Position numbers and translations under genes: made by a program
DNA from: Promicromonospora iranensis
GTDB taxonomy: Bacteria; Actinomycetota; Actinomycetes; Actinomycetales; Cellulomonadaceae
Assembly: GCF_028994805.1 (NCBI RefSeq)
Contig: NZ_JAJQQP010000009.1
Location: forward strand, 62,001 to 126,000
Reading direction: 5' to 3'
Length of the DNA stretch: 64,000 nt
The notes under the pieces: model-generated
Database searches by the model: none
Told to the model about the DNA's origin: nothing
What the model saw: only the letters and a program-made list of their open reading frames with translations
Shown: in pieces, positions 48,368 through 57,052 of the stretch
How positions within the stretch are numbered: the stretch's first letter is position 1
Layout of the letters: every line of letters starts with the position of its first letter

Positions 48368-50587
48368 ATGTCCGTACGAAGAAGAGGAAGAACAAGGGTG
48401 GCGCTGGTGGCCGGGCTCTCGGGCCTCGCCGTCGTCGCGTCGAGCGTCGTCGCACTGAACACCGCGTCCGCAGCGACGGTCCGCCATGAGGCCGAGGCCG
48501 CCCCGGCCGTCTGCGGTGGCGTGGTCGAGGCCAACCACGCCGGGCACTCGGGCAGCGGATTCTGCAACACCGACAATGCCGTCGGCGTCGCGCTCGAGTT
48601 CAAGGTCGATGCCGCCGCCGCGGGCACGGTGACCCTGGCGTTCGGCTATGCCAACGGCGGAACGGCCGGCAGGCCGGGCGAGGTCGTCGTGAACGGCGCC
48701 GCGGTACGGACCGCGCAGTTCGGCGCCACCGGCGCGTGGACGAGCTGGGTGACCGAGACCGTCACCGCTCAGCTCAACGCGGGCGTCAACACGGTCCGCC
48801 TGCAGGCCACCGGTGCGACCGGCCTGGCGAACATCGATTACCTGGACGTCACGACCGGCGACACCGGGGGACCCGGTGGCGACGGCGCCTACGAGGTCGA
48901 GGCGCTCACCCGCGGAGTGACCGTCGTGCCTTCGGGGAGCGGCAACCTCGTCAGCTGGCGCCTGCTGGGCACCGACAGCCAGAACGTGGCCTTCAACGTC
49001 TACCGCGACGGGCAGAAGCTCAACTCGTCGCCGATCACCGGCGCGACGAACTACCTCGACAGCAGCGGCAGCGGGACCTACACGGTCGCTGCCGTCACCG
49101 GCGGCTCCGAGGGGACGCGCTCGGGCACCGAGGCCAGGTTCGGCTCCGGTGGCTACCTCGACGTCCCGATCAGCCGGCCCTCGAGCAGCCACGAGGCCAA
49201 CGACACCAGCGTCGCCGACCTGGACGGCGACGGTGACTACGAGTACATCGTCAAGTGGTACCCCGCCAACGCCAAGGACAACGCGCAGTCCGGCGTCACC
49301 GACAACACCTTCATCGACGCCTACACCCTCCAGGGGACCCGCCTGTGGCGGATCGACCTGGGGCGCAACATCCGCTCCGGTGCCCATTACACCCAGTTCC
49401 AGGTGTACGACTACGACGGTGACGGCGATGCCGAGATCGCCATGAAGACCGCCGACGGCACGCGCGACGGCCGCGGCGTCGTCATCGGCAACGCGAGCGC
49501 GGACCACCGCAACAGCAGCGGCTACATCCTGACGGGACCGGAGTACCTGACCATCTTCGACGGCCGCACCGGCGGCGCGATCGACACCGTCGACTACCAG
49601 CCCCCGCGCGGCAACGTGTCGAGCTGGGGCGACAACTACGGCAACCGGGTCGACCGCTTCCTGGCCGGCACCGCCTACCTCGACGGCGCCACGCCGTCGA
49701 TGATCTTCGCGCGCGGCTACTACACGCGCTCGGTGATCTGGGCCGTGGACTTCGACGGCCAGAACCTCTCGACACGGTGGATCTTCGACTCCGACGTCAA
49801 GGGCTCGCAGTACCGCGGCCAGGGTGCGCACAGCCTGTCCATCGCCGACCTGAACGGCGACGGTCGCCAGGACGTCGTCTACGGGGCGATGGCGATCGGC
49901 TCGGACGGCAACGCGCTGTGGAACTCCCGCATGGGTCACGGCGACGCGCTCCACGTCTCGGACTTCGTGCCCAGCCGTGCTGGTCAAGAGGTGTTCATGG
50001 TGCACGAGAGCAGCAGCGACCCGTCGTCCAGCCTCATCGGCTCCAACGGCTCGGTCCTGTTCCAGACCAGCCCCAGCGGCGACAACGGCCGCGGCGTCGC
50101 CGCGAACGTCACGACCGCCAATCCCGGGGGCGAGTTCTGGTCCTCGAACGTGTCAGACCTGCGGAACGCGTCAGGGAGCTCCGTCGGCGCCAAGCCGGCC
50201 TCGGCGAACTTCCTGGCCTGGTGGGACGGCGACGGCGAGCGCGAGCTGCTCGACGGCACCCGGATCACCGACTATCCCTCCGGGACGGCGTTGACCGGGT
50301 CGGGCGTGGCGTCGAACAACGGCACCAAGTCGAACCCGGCGCTCTCGGCGGACCTGTTCGGCGACTGGCGCGAAGAGGTGATCTGGCGGACCAGTGACTC
50401 CTCAGCGCTGCGCATCTATGCCACGCCGCACAGGACGAACCTGCGCATCGCGACGCTGATGCACGACGTCCAGTACCGCGTCGCCATCGCCTGGCAGAAC
50501 ACCGGCTACAACCAGCCGCCGCACCCGAGCTTCCACATCGGCAGCGAGGTCACGAGCTACCCCTGGCCGGACATCCACACCCCGTAA
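48368..50587 (+). CDS. Secreted CBM35-PL11 rhamnogalacturonan lyase
   Basis: A 739-residue secreted enzyme. Signal peptide (to about TASAA, residue 37); CBM35-like module (about 38-140: RHEAEAAPAVCGGVVEANHAGHSGSGF and NTVRLQATGATGLANIDYLDV); catalytic PL11 eight-bladed propeller (about 150-739) with calcium-binding loops ADLDGDGDYEYIVKWYP, YDYDGDGDAEIAMKTADGT and IADLNGDGRQDVVYGAM, as in YesW/YesX-type enzymes. It cleaves the rhamnogalacturonan I backbone of pectin by beta-elimination. The ATG follows CAAAGAGGAGCG. A very strong terminator lies downstream. Confidence 0.93.
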   Translation: MSVRRRGRTRVALVAGLSGLAVVASSVVALNTASAATVRHEAEAAPAVCGGVVEANHAGHSGSGFCNTDNAVGVALEFKVDAAAAGTVTLAFGYANGGTAGRPGEVVVNGAAVRTAQFGATGAWTSWVTETVTAQLNAGVNTVRLQATGATGLANIDYLDVTTGDTGGPGGDGAYEVEALTRGVTVVPSGSGNLVSWRLLGTDSQNVAFNVYRDGQKLNSSPITGATNYLDSSGSGTYTVAAVTGGSEGTRSGTEARFGSGGYLDVPISRPSSSHEANDTSVADLDGDGDYEYIVKWYPANAKDNAQSGVTDNTFIDAYTLQGTRLWRIDLGRNIRSGAHYTQFQVYDYDGDGDAEIAMKTADGTRDGRGVVIGNASADHRNSSGYILTGPEYLTIFDGRTGGAIDTVDYQPPRGNVSSWGDNYGNRVDRFLAGTAYLDGATPSMIFARGYYTRSVIWAVDFDGQNLSTRWIFDSDVKGSQYRGQGAHSLSIADLNGDGRQDVVYGAMAIGSDGNALWNSRMGHGDALHVSDFVPSRAGQEVFMVHESSSDPSSSLIGSNGSVLFQTSPSGDNGRGVAANVTTANPGGEFWSSNVSDLRNASGSSVGAKPASANFLAWWDGDGERELLDGTRITDYPSGTALTGSGVASNNGTKSNPALSADLFGDWREEVIWRTSDSSALRIYATPHRTNLRIATLMHDVQYRVAIAWQNTGYNQPPHPSFHIGSEVTSYPWPDIHTP

Positions 50588-50604
50588 CCGGACGACGGCT
50601 CCAG

Positions 50605-50642
50605 GTCGGGGCGGGCGGACCATGGGGTCCGCCCGCCCCGAC
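50605..50642 (+). terminator. Terminator after the rhamnogalacturonan lyase gene
   Basis: A 17-bp perfect stem (50605-50621 / 50626-50642; GTCGGGGCGGGCGGACC) with a four-base loop, beginning 17 bases after the stop. Confidence 0.85.
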
Positions 50643-50660
50643 ACATGAGCGCCCCCGTCG

Positions 50661-50720
50661 GCATCGACGGCGGTGTGGGCCGGGTGGGCGTCCAGGGCGG
50701 CCGAGCCCGCCCGGAGGGCC
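50661..50720. pseudogene. Short duplicate fragment of the upstream SDR gene
   Basis: 53 of 60 bases match 46996-47055, an internal part of the Cys4-SDR gene, in the same orientation. No other part of the SDR gene is seen here. It reads as a relic between the two biomass-enzyme genes. Confidence 0.7.
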
Positions 50721-50832
50721 GTGTTAATCCTTTAGGTTCGTTGCCCGGCCCTGCTCTCCGGCCTGACCGTCATGGTGCGTGCCGGCCCGCCGTGGAGTCG
50801 GCCAGGTGCCCGACCAAGGAAGGCGGACCCCC

Positions 50833-53529
50833 ATGCACAGGACACAGGTCTCCCCGAGGAGTCCAGGACGGCGGCGAGCAGTCGCGACAGTCGCGACACT
50901 CGCCGTCGGGGCACTGGCGACGATCGGCATGATGGCTCCCGCGAGCGCCGGCCCACCCGTCGACACCTCCGGTGACGACGGCGGCGCGGCGCCGGTGGCA
51001 GCACCGTTCGCAGCGGCCGGTGAGTACACCGACCGGTTCCTCGAGATGTACGACAAGATCCACGATCCGGCGAACGGCTACTTCTCGCCGCAGGGCATCC
51101 CGTACCACGCCGCAGAGACGCTGATGGTCGAGGCGCCGGACTACGGGCACGAGACGACGTCGGAGGCGTACAGCTTCTGGCTCTGGCTGGAGGCGTCGTA
51201 CGGCCAGGTCACGGGTGACTGGGCACCGTTCAACGAGGCTTGGGACACGCTCGAGGCCAACATGATCCCGACCACGGAGAACCAGCCGACGAACGGCGCG
51301 TACAACCCGGCGGACCCGGCGACGTACGCCCCCGAGCACGACCATCCGAGCCAGTACCCGTCAGAGCTCGACGCCGATGTGTCCGTCGGCCAGGACCCGA
51401 TCGGCGCCGAGCTGCGCCAGACCTATGGCACGTCCGAGGTCTACGGCATGCACTGGCTGTCGGATGTCGACAACATCTACGGCTTCGGCGCCGCGCCGGG
51501 ATCGTCGAGCCTGCAGGGACCGGACCACCCCGGCCCCTCCTACATCAACACGTTCCAGCGAGGTCCGCAGGAGTCGGTGTGGGAGACCATCCCGCAACCG
51601 TCGATCGACGACTTCTCCTACGGCGGGCCCAACGGGTACCTCGACCTGTTCACGGACGACGCGGCGTACGCACAGCAGTGGAAGTACACCAACGCCCCCG
51701 ACGCCGACGCCCGTGCTGTCGAGGCCGTGTACTGGGCCAAGCAGTTCGCAGAGGCCCAGGGCGCCGGCGACCAGATCGCGGACACGGTCGACAAGGCGTC
51801 CAAGATGGGCGACTACCTGCGCTACTCGCTGTTCGACAAGTACTTCAAGGAGCCCGGCTGCGAGTCGACGTCGTGCCCGGCGGGCAGCGGCCGGAGCTCG
51901 GCGCACTACCTGCTGTCCTGGTACTACGCGTGGGGTGGTTCGCTGGACACGTCTGGGCCGTGGGCATGGCGCATCGGGTCGTCGCACGCGCACTTCGGCT
52001 ACCAGAACCCGCTCGCGGCGCACGCGCTGTCGACGGACCCGGACCTGGTCCCGGCGTCACCGACCGCGCAGGACGACTGGTCGGAGAGCCTGGACCGGCA
52101 GGTCGAGCTCTTCCAGTGGCTGCAGTCCGCCGAGGGCGGGATCGCCGGTGGTGCGACCAACAGCGTCGGCGGCGACTACTCCGCCCACCCGGCCGGTGCC
52201 GCGACCTTCTACGGCATGGTCTACGACGAGGACCCGGTCTACGAGGACCCGCCGTCGAACCAGTGGATCGGCATGCAGGGGTGGGGCATGGAGCGGATCG
52301 CGCAGCTCTACCACGAGACGGGTGACCCGCGGGCCGAGGAGATCCTGGAGAAGTGGGTGCCGTGGGTGCTGTCGGAGATCACCGCCACCGACACCACGTG
52401 GGCGGTGCCGTCCACGCTGTCGTGGTCCGGCCAGCCCGACACGTGGGACCCGGCCGACCCGGGCAGCAACGCGGGGCTGCACGTCGAGGTGACGGACCAC
52501 GGGCAGGACGTCGGCGTCGCCGGCGCTCTCGCCCGGACGCTGATCTACTGGGCGGCCGCGTCCGGCGACCAGGAGGCGGGAGACACGGCGCGTGCCCTGC
52601 TCGACGCCATGTGGACGCAGGACAGCGACGCCATGGGTGTCGCCACGGTGGAGACCCGCACGGACTACGGCCGGTTCGACGACGAGTTCACCCCGGGTGG
52701 CGACGGCGTCTACGTGCCGCCGGGCTGGTCGGGTACGTACCCGAACGGCGACCAGATCGAGCCCGGGGTGTCGTTCCTCGACATCCGGTCGTTCTACCAG
52801 GACGACCCCATGTTCCCCGAGGTGCAGGAGTACCTGGACGGCGGCGACGCGCCGCAGTTCACCTACCACCGGTTCTGGGCCCAGGTCGCCGTCGCGACGG
52901 CGATGGCCGACTACGACCGCCTCCTGGGCGACGGCGTCGGCGAGCCGGACACACAGGCGCCGACGGCGCCGACCGACCTCCAGGTCTCCGGCACGACGTC
53001 GTCCTCCGTCTCTCTGACATGGGACGCTGCCACCGACGACGTGGGCGTGACGGGCTACGAGGTGCTGCGGGACGGCGAGGTCGTGACCCGAGTGAGCACG
53101 ACGTCGTACACCGAGACGGGCCTGGACCCTGCCACCGCGTACGAGTACACGGTGCGGGCGTACGACGCCGCGCGCAACGTCTCACCATCTTCCAGCCCGG
53201 TCACGGCGACCACGGACGAGGGCACGACCGAGCCGGGTGGCTGCAGCGGCGAGCTGACCGTGGTGAACCAGTGGGGCGGCGGCTTCCAGGCGACCGTCGG
53301 GATCACCGCGGGCAGCGCCGCGATCGGCGGCTGGACCGCGACGTTCGACCTGGCACCGGCGTCGTTCGTGCAGGGCTGGAACGGGCAGTTCAGCGCGTCG
53401 GGCTCGTCGGTGACGGTGTCCGACGTCGACTGGAACGGGTCACTGGCCGCCGGGGCGTCCACCGAGGTCGGGTTTACCGGGAGCGGTACCGCGCCGGCGT
53501 CGGTCCCGGTGACCTGCGCGGCTGACTGA
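50833..53529 (+). CDS. Secreted GH48 cellobiohydrolase with FN3 and CBM2 domains
   Basis: An 898-residue exo-acting cellulase, probably the reducing-end processive cellobiohydrolase of the organism. After a Tat/Sec-like leader (RRRAVATVATLAVGALATIGMMAPASA) the GH48 domain spans about residues 52-705: YFSPQGIPYHAAETLMVEAPDYGHETTSEAYSFW includes the acid Glu (HETTSEA), with VYGMHWLSDVDNIYGFG and SSAHYLLSWYYAWGG also diagnostic. An FN3 domain (about 711-798) and a C-terminal CBM2 (804-898, CSGELTVVNQWGGGF to VPVTCAAD, cysteine-bridged) complete it. Organisms that have GH48 usually have a true cellulase system, so this marks a cellulolytic host. ATG supported by AAGGAAGG. Confidence 0.95.
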   Translation: MHRTQVSPRSPGRRRAVATVATLAVGALATIGMMAPASAGPPVDTSGDDGGAAPVAAPFAAAGEYTDRFLEMYDKIHDPANGYFSPQGIPYHAAETLMVEAPDYGHETTSEAYSFWLWLEASYGQVTGDWAPFNEAWDTLEANMIPTTENQPTNGAYNPADPATYAPEHDHPSQYPSELDADVSVGQDPIGAELRQTYGTSEVYGMHWLSDVDNIYGFGAAPGSSSLQGPDHPGPSYINTFQRGPQESVWETIPQPSIDDFSYGGPNGYLDLFTDDAAYAQQWKYTNAPDADARAVEAVYWAKQFAEAQGAGDQIADTVDKASKMGDYLRYSLFDKYFKEPGCESTSCPAGSGRSSAHYLLSWYYAWGGSLDTSGPWAWRIGSSHAHFGYQNPLAAHALSTDPDLVPASPTAQDDWSESLDRQVELFQWLQSAEGGIAGGATNSVGGDYSAHPAGAATFYGMVYDEDPVYEDPPSNQWIGMQGWGMERIAQLYHETGDPRAEEILEKWVPWVLSEITATDTTWAVPSTLSWSGQPDTWDPADPGSNAGLHVEVTDHGQDVGVAGALARTLIYWAAASGDQEAGDTARALLDAMWTQDSDAMGVATVETRTDYGRFDDEFTPGGDGVYVPPGWSGTYPNGDQIEPGVSFLDIRSFYQDDPMFPEVQEYLDGGDAPQFTYHRFWAQVAVATAMADYDRLLGDGVGEPDTQAPTAPTDLQVSGTTSSSVSLTWDAATDDVGVTGYEVLRDGEVVTRVSTTSYTETGLDPATAYEYTVRAYDAARNVSPSSSPVTATTDEGTTEPGGCSGELTVVNQWGGGFQATVGITAGSAAIGGWTATFDLAPASFVQGWNGQFSASGSSVTVSDVDWNGSLAAGASTEVGFTGSGTAPASVPVTCAAD

Positions 53530-53556
53530 GCATGGTGAGCTAGGTCGACGACGGAC

Positions 53557-53587
53557 GGGCCCCGCGGACGTTGTGTCCGCGGGGCCC
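53557..53587 (+). terminator. Terminator after the GH48 gene
   Basis: A 13-bp stem (GGGCCCCGCGGAC 53557-53569 / 53575-53587) followed by TTCTG. The stem is nearly the same sequence as the terminator at 43371-43403 (CCCCGCGGAC...GTCCGCGGGG). Confidence 0.82.
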
Positions 53588-53607
53588 TTCTGTGGTCAGC
53601 GGTCTGA

Positions 53608-54306
53608 TCAGCTCAGCGGGACCATCCCGGTCCGTCCCTCCCAGGAGCCGTGCTCCGCGAGCGGACGGAAGCGGAACGTCGCGAACTCGCGGTGGAAGTC
53701 ACGGCGCCGACGTTCGACCATGGCGTCCGCGTGCCGTCGGTCCGGGTGACCGCCGGAGCGGCCGTGCACCATCTCCTCCATCTCGCGCACGGTGCGCCAC
53801 ACGGAGAACGTGGAGATCGTGCGCGGCGGCCGGAAGGCGGCCACGGCGAGCGTGGTGGCGGGGTGGTCGCGCACCTGACGTTCGACGGGTCTGCCCCACT
53901 GCAGGAACCGGGGCACCTCGGGCAGACGCATCCGCGCGACGGTCACCGCGACCACGGGCTCGTCCTGGTCCCAGCCGCCCGTCCGGGCCGGCAGCCCGGG
54001 CAGCGCCGCCAGCCGGGACCAGCGGCGCAGGTACTCCAGGCGGACGTGCCAGCCGGTCGCCAGGTGGCGACCGAGGACGTCGTCGGACAGGAAGCGGTCC
54101 ACGGCGTCCTCGTCGCGCCACTGTGCGAACACCGCGATCCGTCGCAGCTGCAACCGGTCCAGTGAGACGGCGGGTGCCCCCAGGCGCATGAGGGCCAGGC
54201 ACTCGGCGTGGTCCAGTCCGGGAGTGGCGGCGCCCGACGGCGGTCGCAGCAGCGCGCGTGCCGTCACGGCGGGCGGCAGCTCAGCGAGGTGAAAGGTGTG
54301 GATCAT
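53608..54306 (-). CDS. Spheroidene-monooxygenase (CrtA)-like protein
   Basis: A 232-residue protein that resembles the CrtA-like monooxygenase family: VAAFRPPRTISTFSVWRTVREMEEMVHG, HADAMVERRRRDFHREFATFRFRPL are typical of its C-terminal half. Many such proteins outside phototrophs have no known role in carotenoid synthesis, and no carotenoid genes are nearby. ATG 54306 is chosen by the compact start MIHTFHLAELPPAVTARAL. Confidence 0.68.
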   Translation of the reverse strand: MIHTFHLAELPPAVTARALLRPPSGAATPGLDHAECLALMRLGAPAVSLDRLQLRRIAVFAQWRDEDAVDRFLSDDVLGRHLATGWHVRLEYLRRWSRLAALPGLPARTGGWDQDEPVVAVTVARMRLPEVPRFLQWGRPVERQVRDHPATTLAVAAFRPPRTISTFSVWRTVREMEEMVHGRSGGHPDRRHADAMVERRRRDFHREFATFRFRPLAEHGSWEGRTGMVPLS

Positions 54307-54411
54307 CGAGCGTGCTCCATCGTGTGGTGGAACCTCCGGGACCCGAGGTCCAGCAGATGGTTCACGAGAAGGCATTCTCGCAGGAAGGCGACGGTCGGTT
54401 ACCGTCGGGAC

Positions 54412-56937
54412 GTGCTGCTACCTGAGTCGTCGGTGCCAGGGGCGGACCTGCCTGTCCGGGCGGTCCTGCCCGCCACGGTCGACGCGGTGCGGTCGCACGG
54501 CAGCGCGGTGCTGGTCGCGCCGCCCGGATCTGGCAAGACCTCGCTGCTGCCGCTCGCGCTGGGGGACGCGCTCGGCGGCACGATCGTCGTCGCCGAGCCG
54601 CGGAGGATGGCGACCCGCGCGGCCGCGACACGGCTGGCGATGCTGGTCGGTGAACCGCTCGGGCAGCGGATCGGCTACGCGATGCGCGGTGAACGCAGCG
54701 GCGGCACGGGAGTCCGTGTCGAGGTGGTGACGACCGGGCTCCTCGTGCGGCGTCTGCAGCGGGACCCGGAGCTGCCGGGTGTCTCCGCGATCGTGATCGA
54801 CGAGTGCCACGAGCGGCACCTGGATGCCGATCTGCTGCTCGCGCTCTGCGTCGACGTCCGGGCGAACCTTCGTGAGGACCTGGCGATCGTCGCGACCTCG
54901 GCCACGGCGGACACGGTCCGGCTGAGCCGCGCCCTGGGCACGGACGTCCCGGCGCCCGTGGTCACCGCTTCCGCTGCGCTGTTCGACGTGGCGGTCGAGT
55001 GGGCGCCACCGCCGGTTCCTGCGCCGCTGCTCCCCGGTGGGCGCGTCGACCCGCGCCTGCTGGATCACGTCGCGGCCGTCGTCCGGCGCGCGCTGGCCGA
55101 GAACGACGGCGACATCCTCGTGTTCGTCCCCGGCGAGGCCGAGATCAACGGTGTGACTCGACGGCTGTCGGGTCTGAACGTCCTGCCGTTGTTCGGTCGT
55201 CAGTCGAAGGCCGAACAGGACCGTGCGCTGGCGCCGGCCGCCACCCGTCGGATCGTGGTCACGACATCGGTCGCGGAGAGCTCGCTGACCGTGCCCGGCG
55301 TCCGGGTCGTGGTCGACTCGGGTCTTGCCCGGGAGCCGCGGACCGACCAGTCCCGTGGCCTCGGTGCGCTGGTCACCTGCCGGGTCTCGAGATCGTCGGC
55401 CGACCAGCGCGCGGGTCGCGCCGGGCGAGAGGCGCCTGGCCGCGTCTATCGGTGCTGGTCCGCCACCGACCACGCGCGTCTCGACGACCATGCGGCGCCG
55501 GAGATCGCGATCGCCGACCTGGCCGCCTTCGCCCTCGACCTCGCGGCGTGGGGCGCGCCCGCCGGCGCCGGTCTGACCTTGCTCGACGCGCCGCCGGCGG
55601 CGGCGATGACCGCGGCCACCGAGCTGCTGCGACGCATCGACGCCCTGGACGACGACGGCCGGATCACCGAGCGAGGCCGGCGGATGGCGGCGATCGGGGC
55701 GCATCCCCGGTGGGCTCGTGCGTTGCTGGACGGGACGCCGCGGGTCGGCGCGGACCGGGCCCGCGAGATCGTCGCGATGCTCTCGGACGACTCCGGTCGG
55801 GCGTTCGGCGACGACCTGCCGGCTCGCCTCAGGGCCCTTCGCCGCGGTGACGACCGCGGAGCGACTGCCCGCTGGCGCGAGGAGACGAAGCGCCTCGGCC
55901 GTGGTGCGACGCCCGGTGACCCGCCGCGTGGGTCGGCCGACCGGGGGACGCGCGGCGTTCCGGACGATCTCGCCGTGGGGATCGTGGTGGGACTGGCGTA
56001 CCCGGACCGGATCGCGCGGGCCCGGGGAACGGACTCCACGACGTACCAGATGTCCGGTGGCACGGGTGCTGCCCTGGACCCGCAGTCGCCCCTGCGGACC
56101 TCACCCTGGCTGGCGATCGCGGTCGCCGACCGGGCACCCGGGCGGGCCGACGCCAGGATCCGTTCCGCCGCGCCGATCGACGAGCAGACCGCGCGGGACG
56201 TCGCCGGCGAGCACGTCACGACCACCGACGATATCCGCTGGGACGACGGCCGGATCGTGACGCGGCGCGTCGAGGCGCTCGGGGCGATCGTGCTCAAGGA
56301 CGTCCCGCTGGCGAAGCCCGACCCGTTGCTCGTCCAGGCGGCCGTCCGCGACGGCATCCGGCGCGACGGACTGTCCGTGCTGCGCTGGTCGGAGGCCGCG
56401 CTCGCCCTGCGGGAGCGGCTCGCGTTCTGCCACGCCCACCTCGGCGCCCCGTGGCCCGCGGTCGACGACGACGCGCTGCTGGCCGGTCTCGACGAGTGGC
56501 TCGGTACGGAGCTCGCCTCGGTGCGAGGTGCGCGCGACCTTGCCCGCATCGACGTGGCCTCGGCGCTCCGGCGGCTGCTGCCATGGCCCGCGGCAGGCCG
56601 GTTCGGGGAGCTCGCACCGGAACGGCTCAAGGTCCCGTCGGGATCCGAGGTGCGGCTCGTGTACGACGGCGTCGAGCCGCCGGTCCTCGCGGTGAAGCTG
56701 CAGGAGGTCTTCGGCTGGACCGCCACTCCGACCGTCGCGGACGGTCGTGTCCCCGTCGTCCTGCACCTGTTGTCGCCCGCCCGGCGCCCGGTCGCGATCA
56801 CGAGCGATCTCGCCTCGTTCTGGAAGCAGGGCTATCCCCAGGTCCGCGCCGACCTGCGCGGCCGCTACCCCCGCCATCCGTGGCCGGAGGATCCGTTCAC
56901 CGCCGCCCCGACCAAGCGGGTCAAGCCTCGCCAGTGA
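54412..56937 (+). CDS. hrpB: ATP-dependent helicase HrpB
   Basis: An 841-residue DEAH-box RNA helicase. Motif I [18 protein letters not shown], motif II [15 protein letters not shown], motif III [8 protein letters not shown] and motif VI [15 protein letters not shown] are present, followed by the HrpB-specific C-terminal region ([63 protein letters not shown] type). Role in bacteria is poorly known. The GTG at 54412 is tentative; no strong ribosome-binding site is seen. Confidence 0.92.
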   Translation: [841 protein letters not shown]

Positions 56938-57052
56938 GCTCCTGGAGATGCCGGTCAGGGTCCGCAATGACCCGTGGTGAGGGACCGGTGCGGGAGAACC
57001 AGGGTCCCGTCAGGGCAAGAACCCATACTTTCCGGGCAGCATCCGGGACACG

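Noticed and set aside
53608-54306. Carotenoid biosynthesis cluster
   Set aside because: Only a distant CrtA-like protein is present; no phytoene synthase, desaturase or cyclase gene is nearby.
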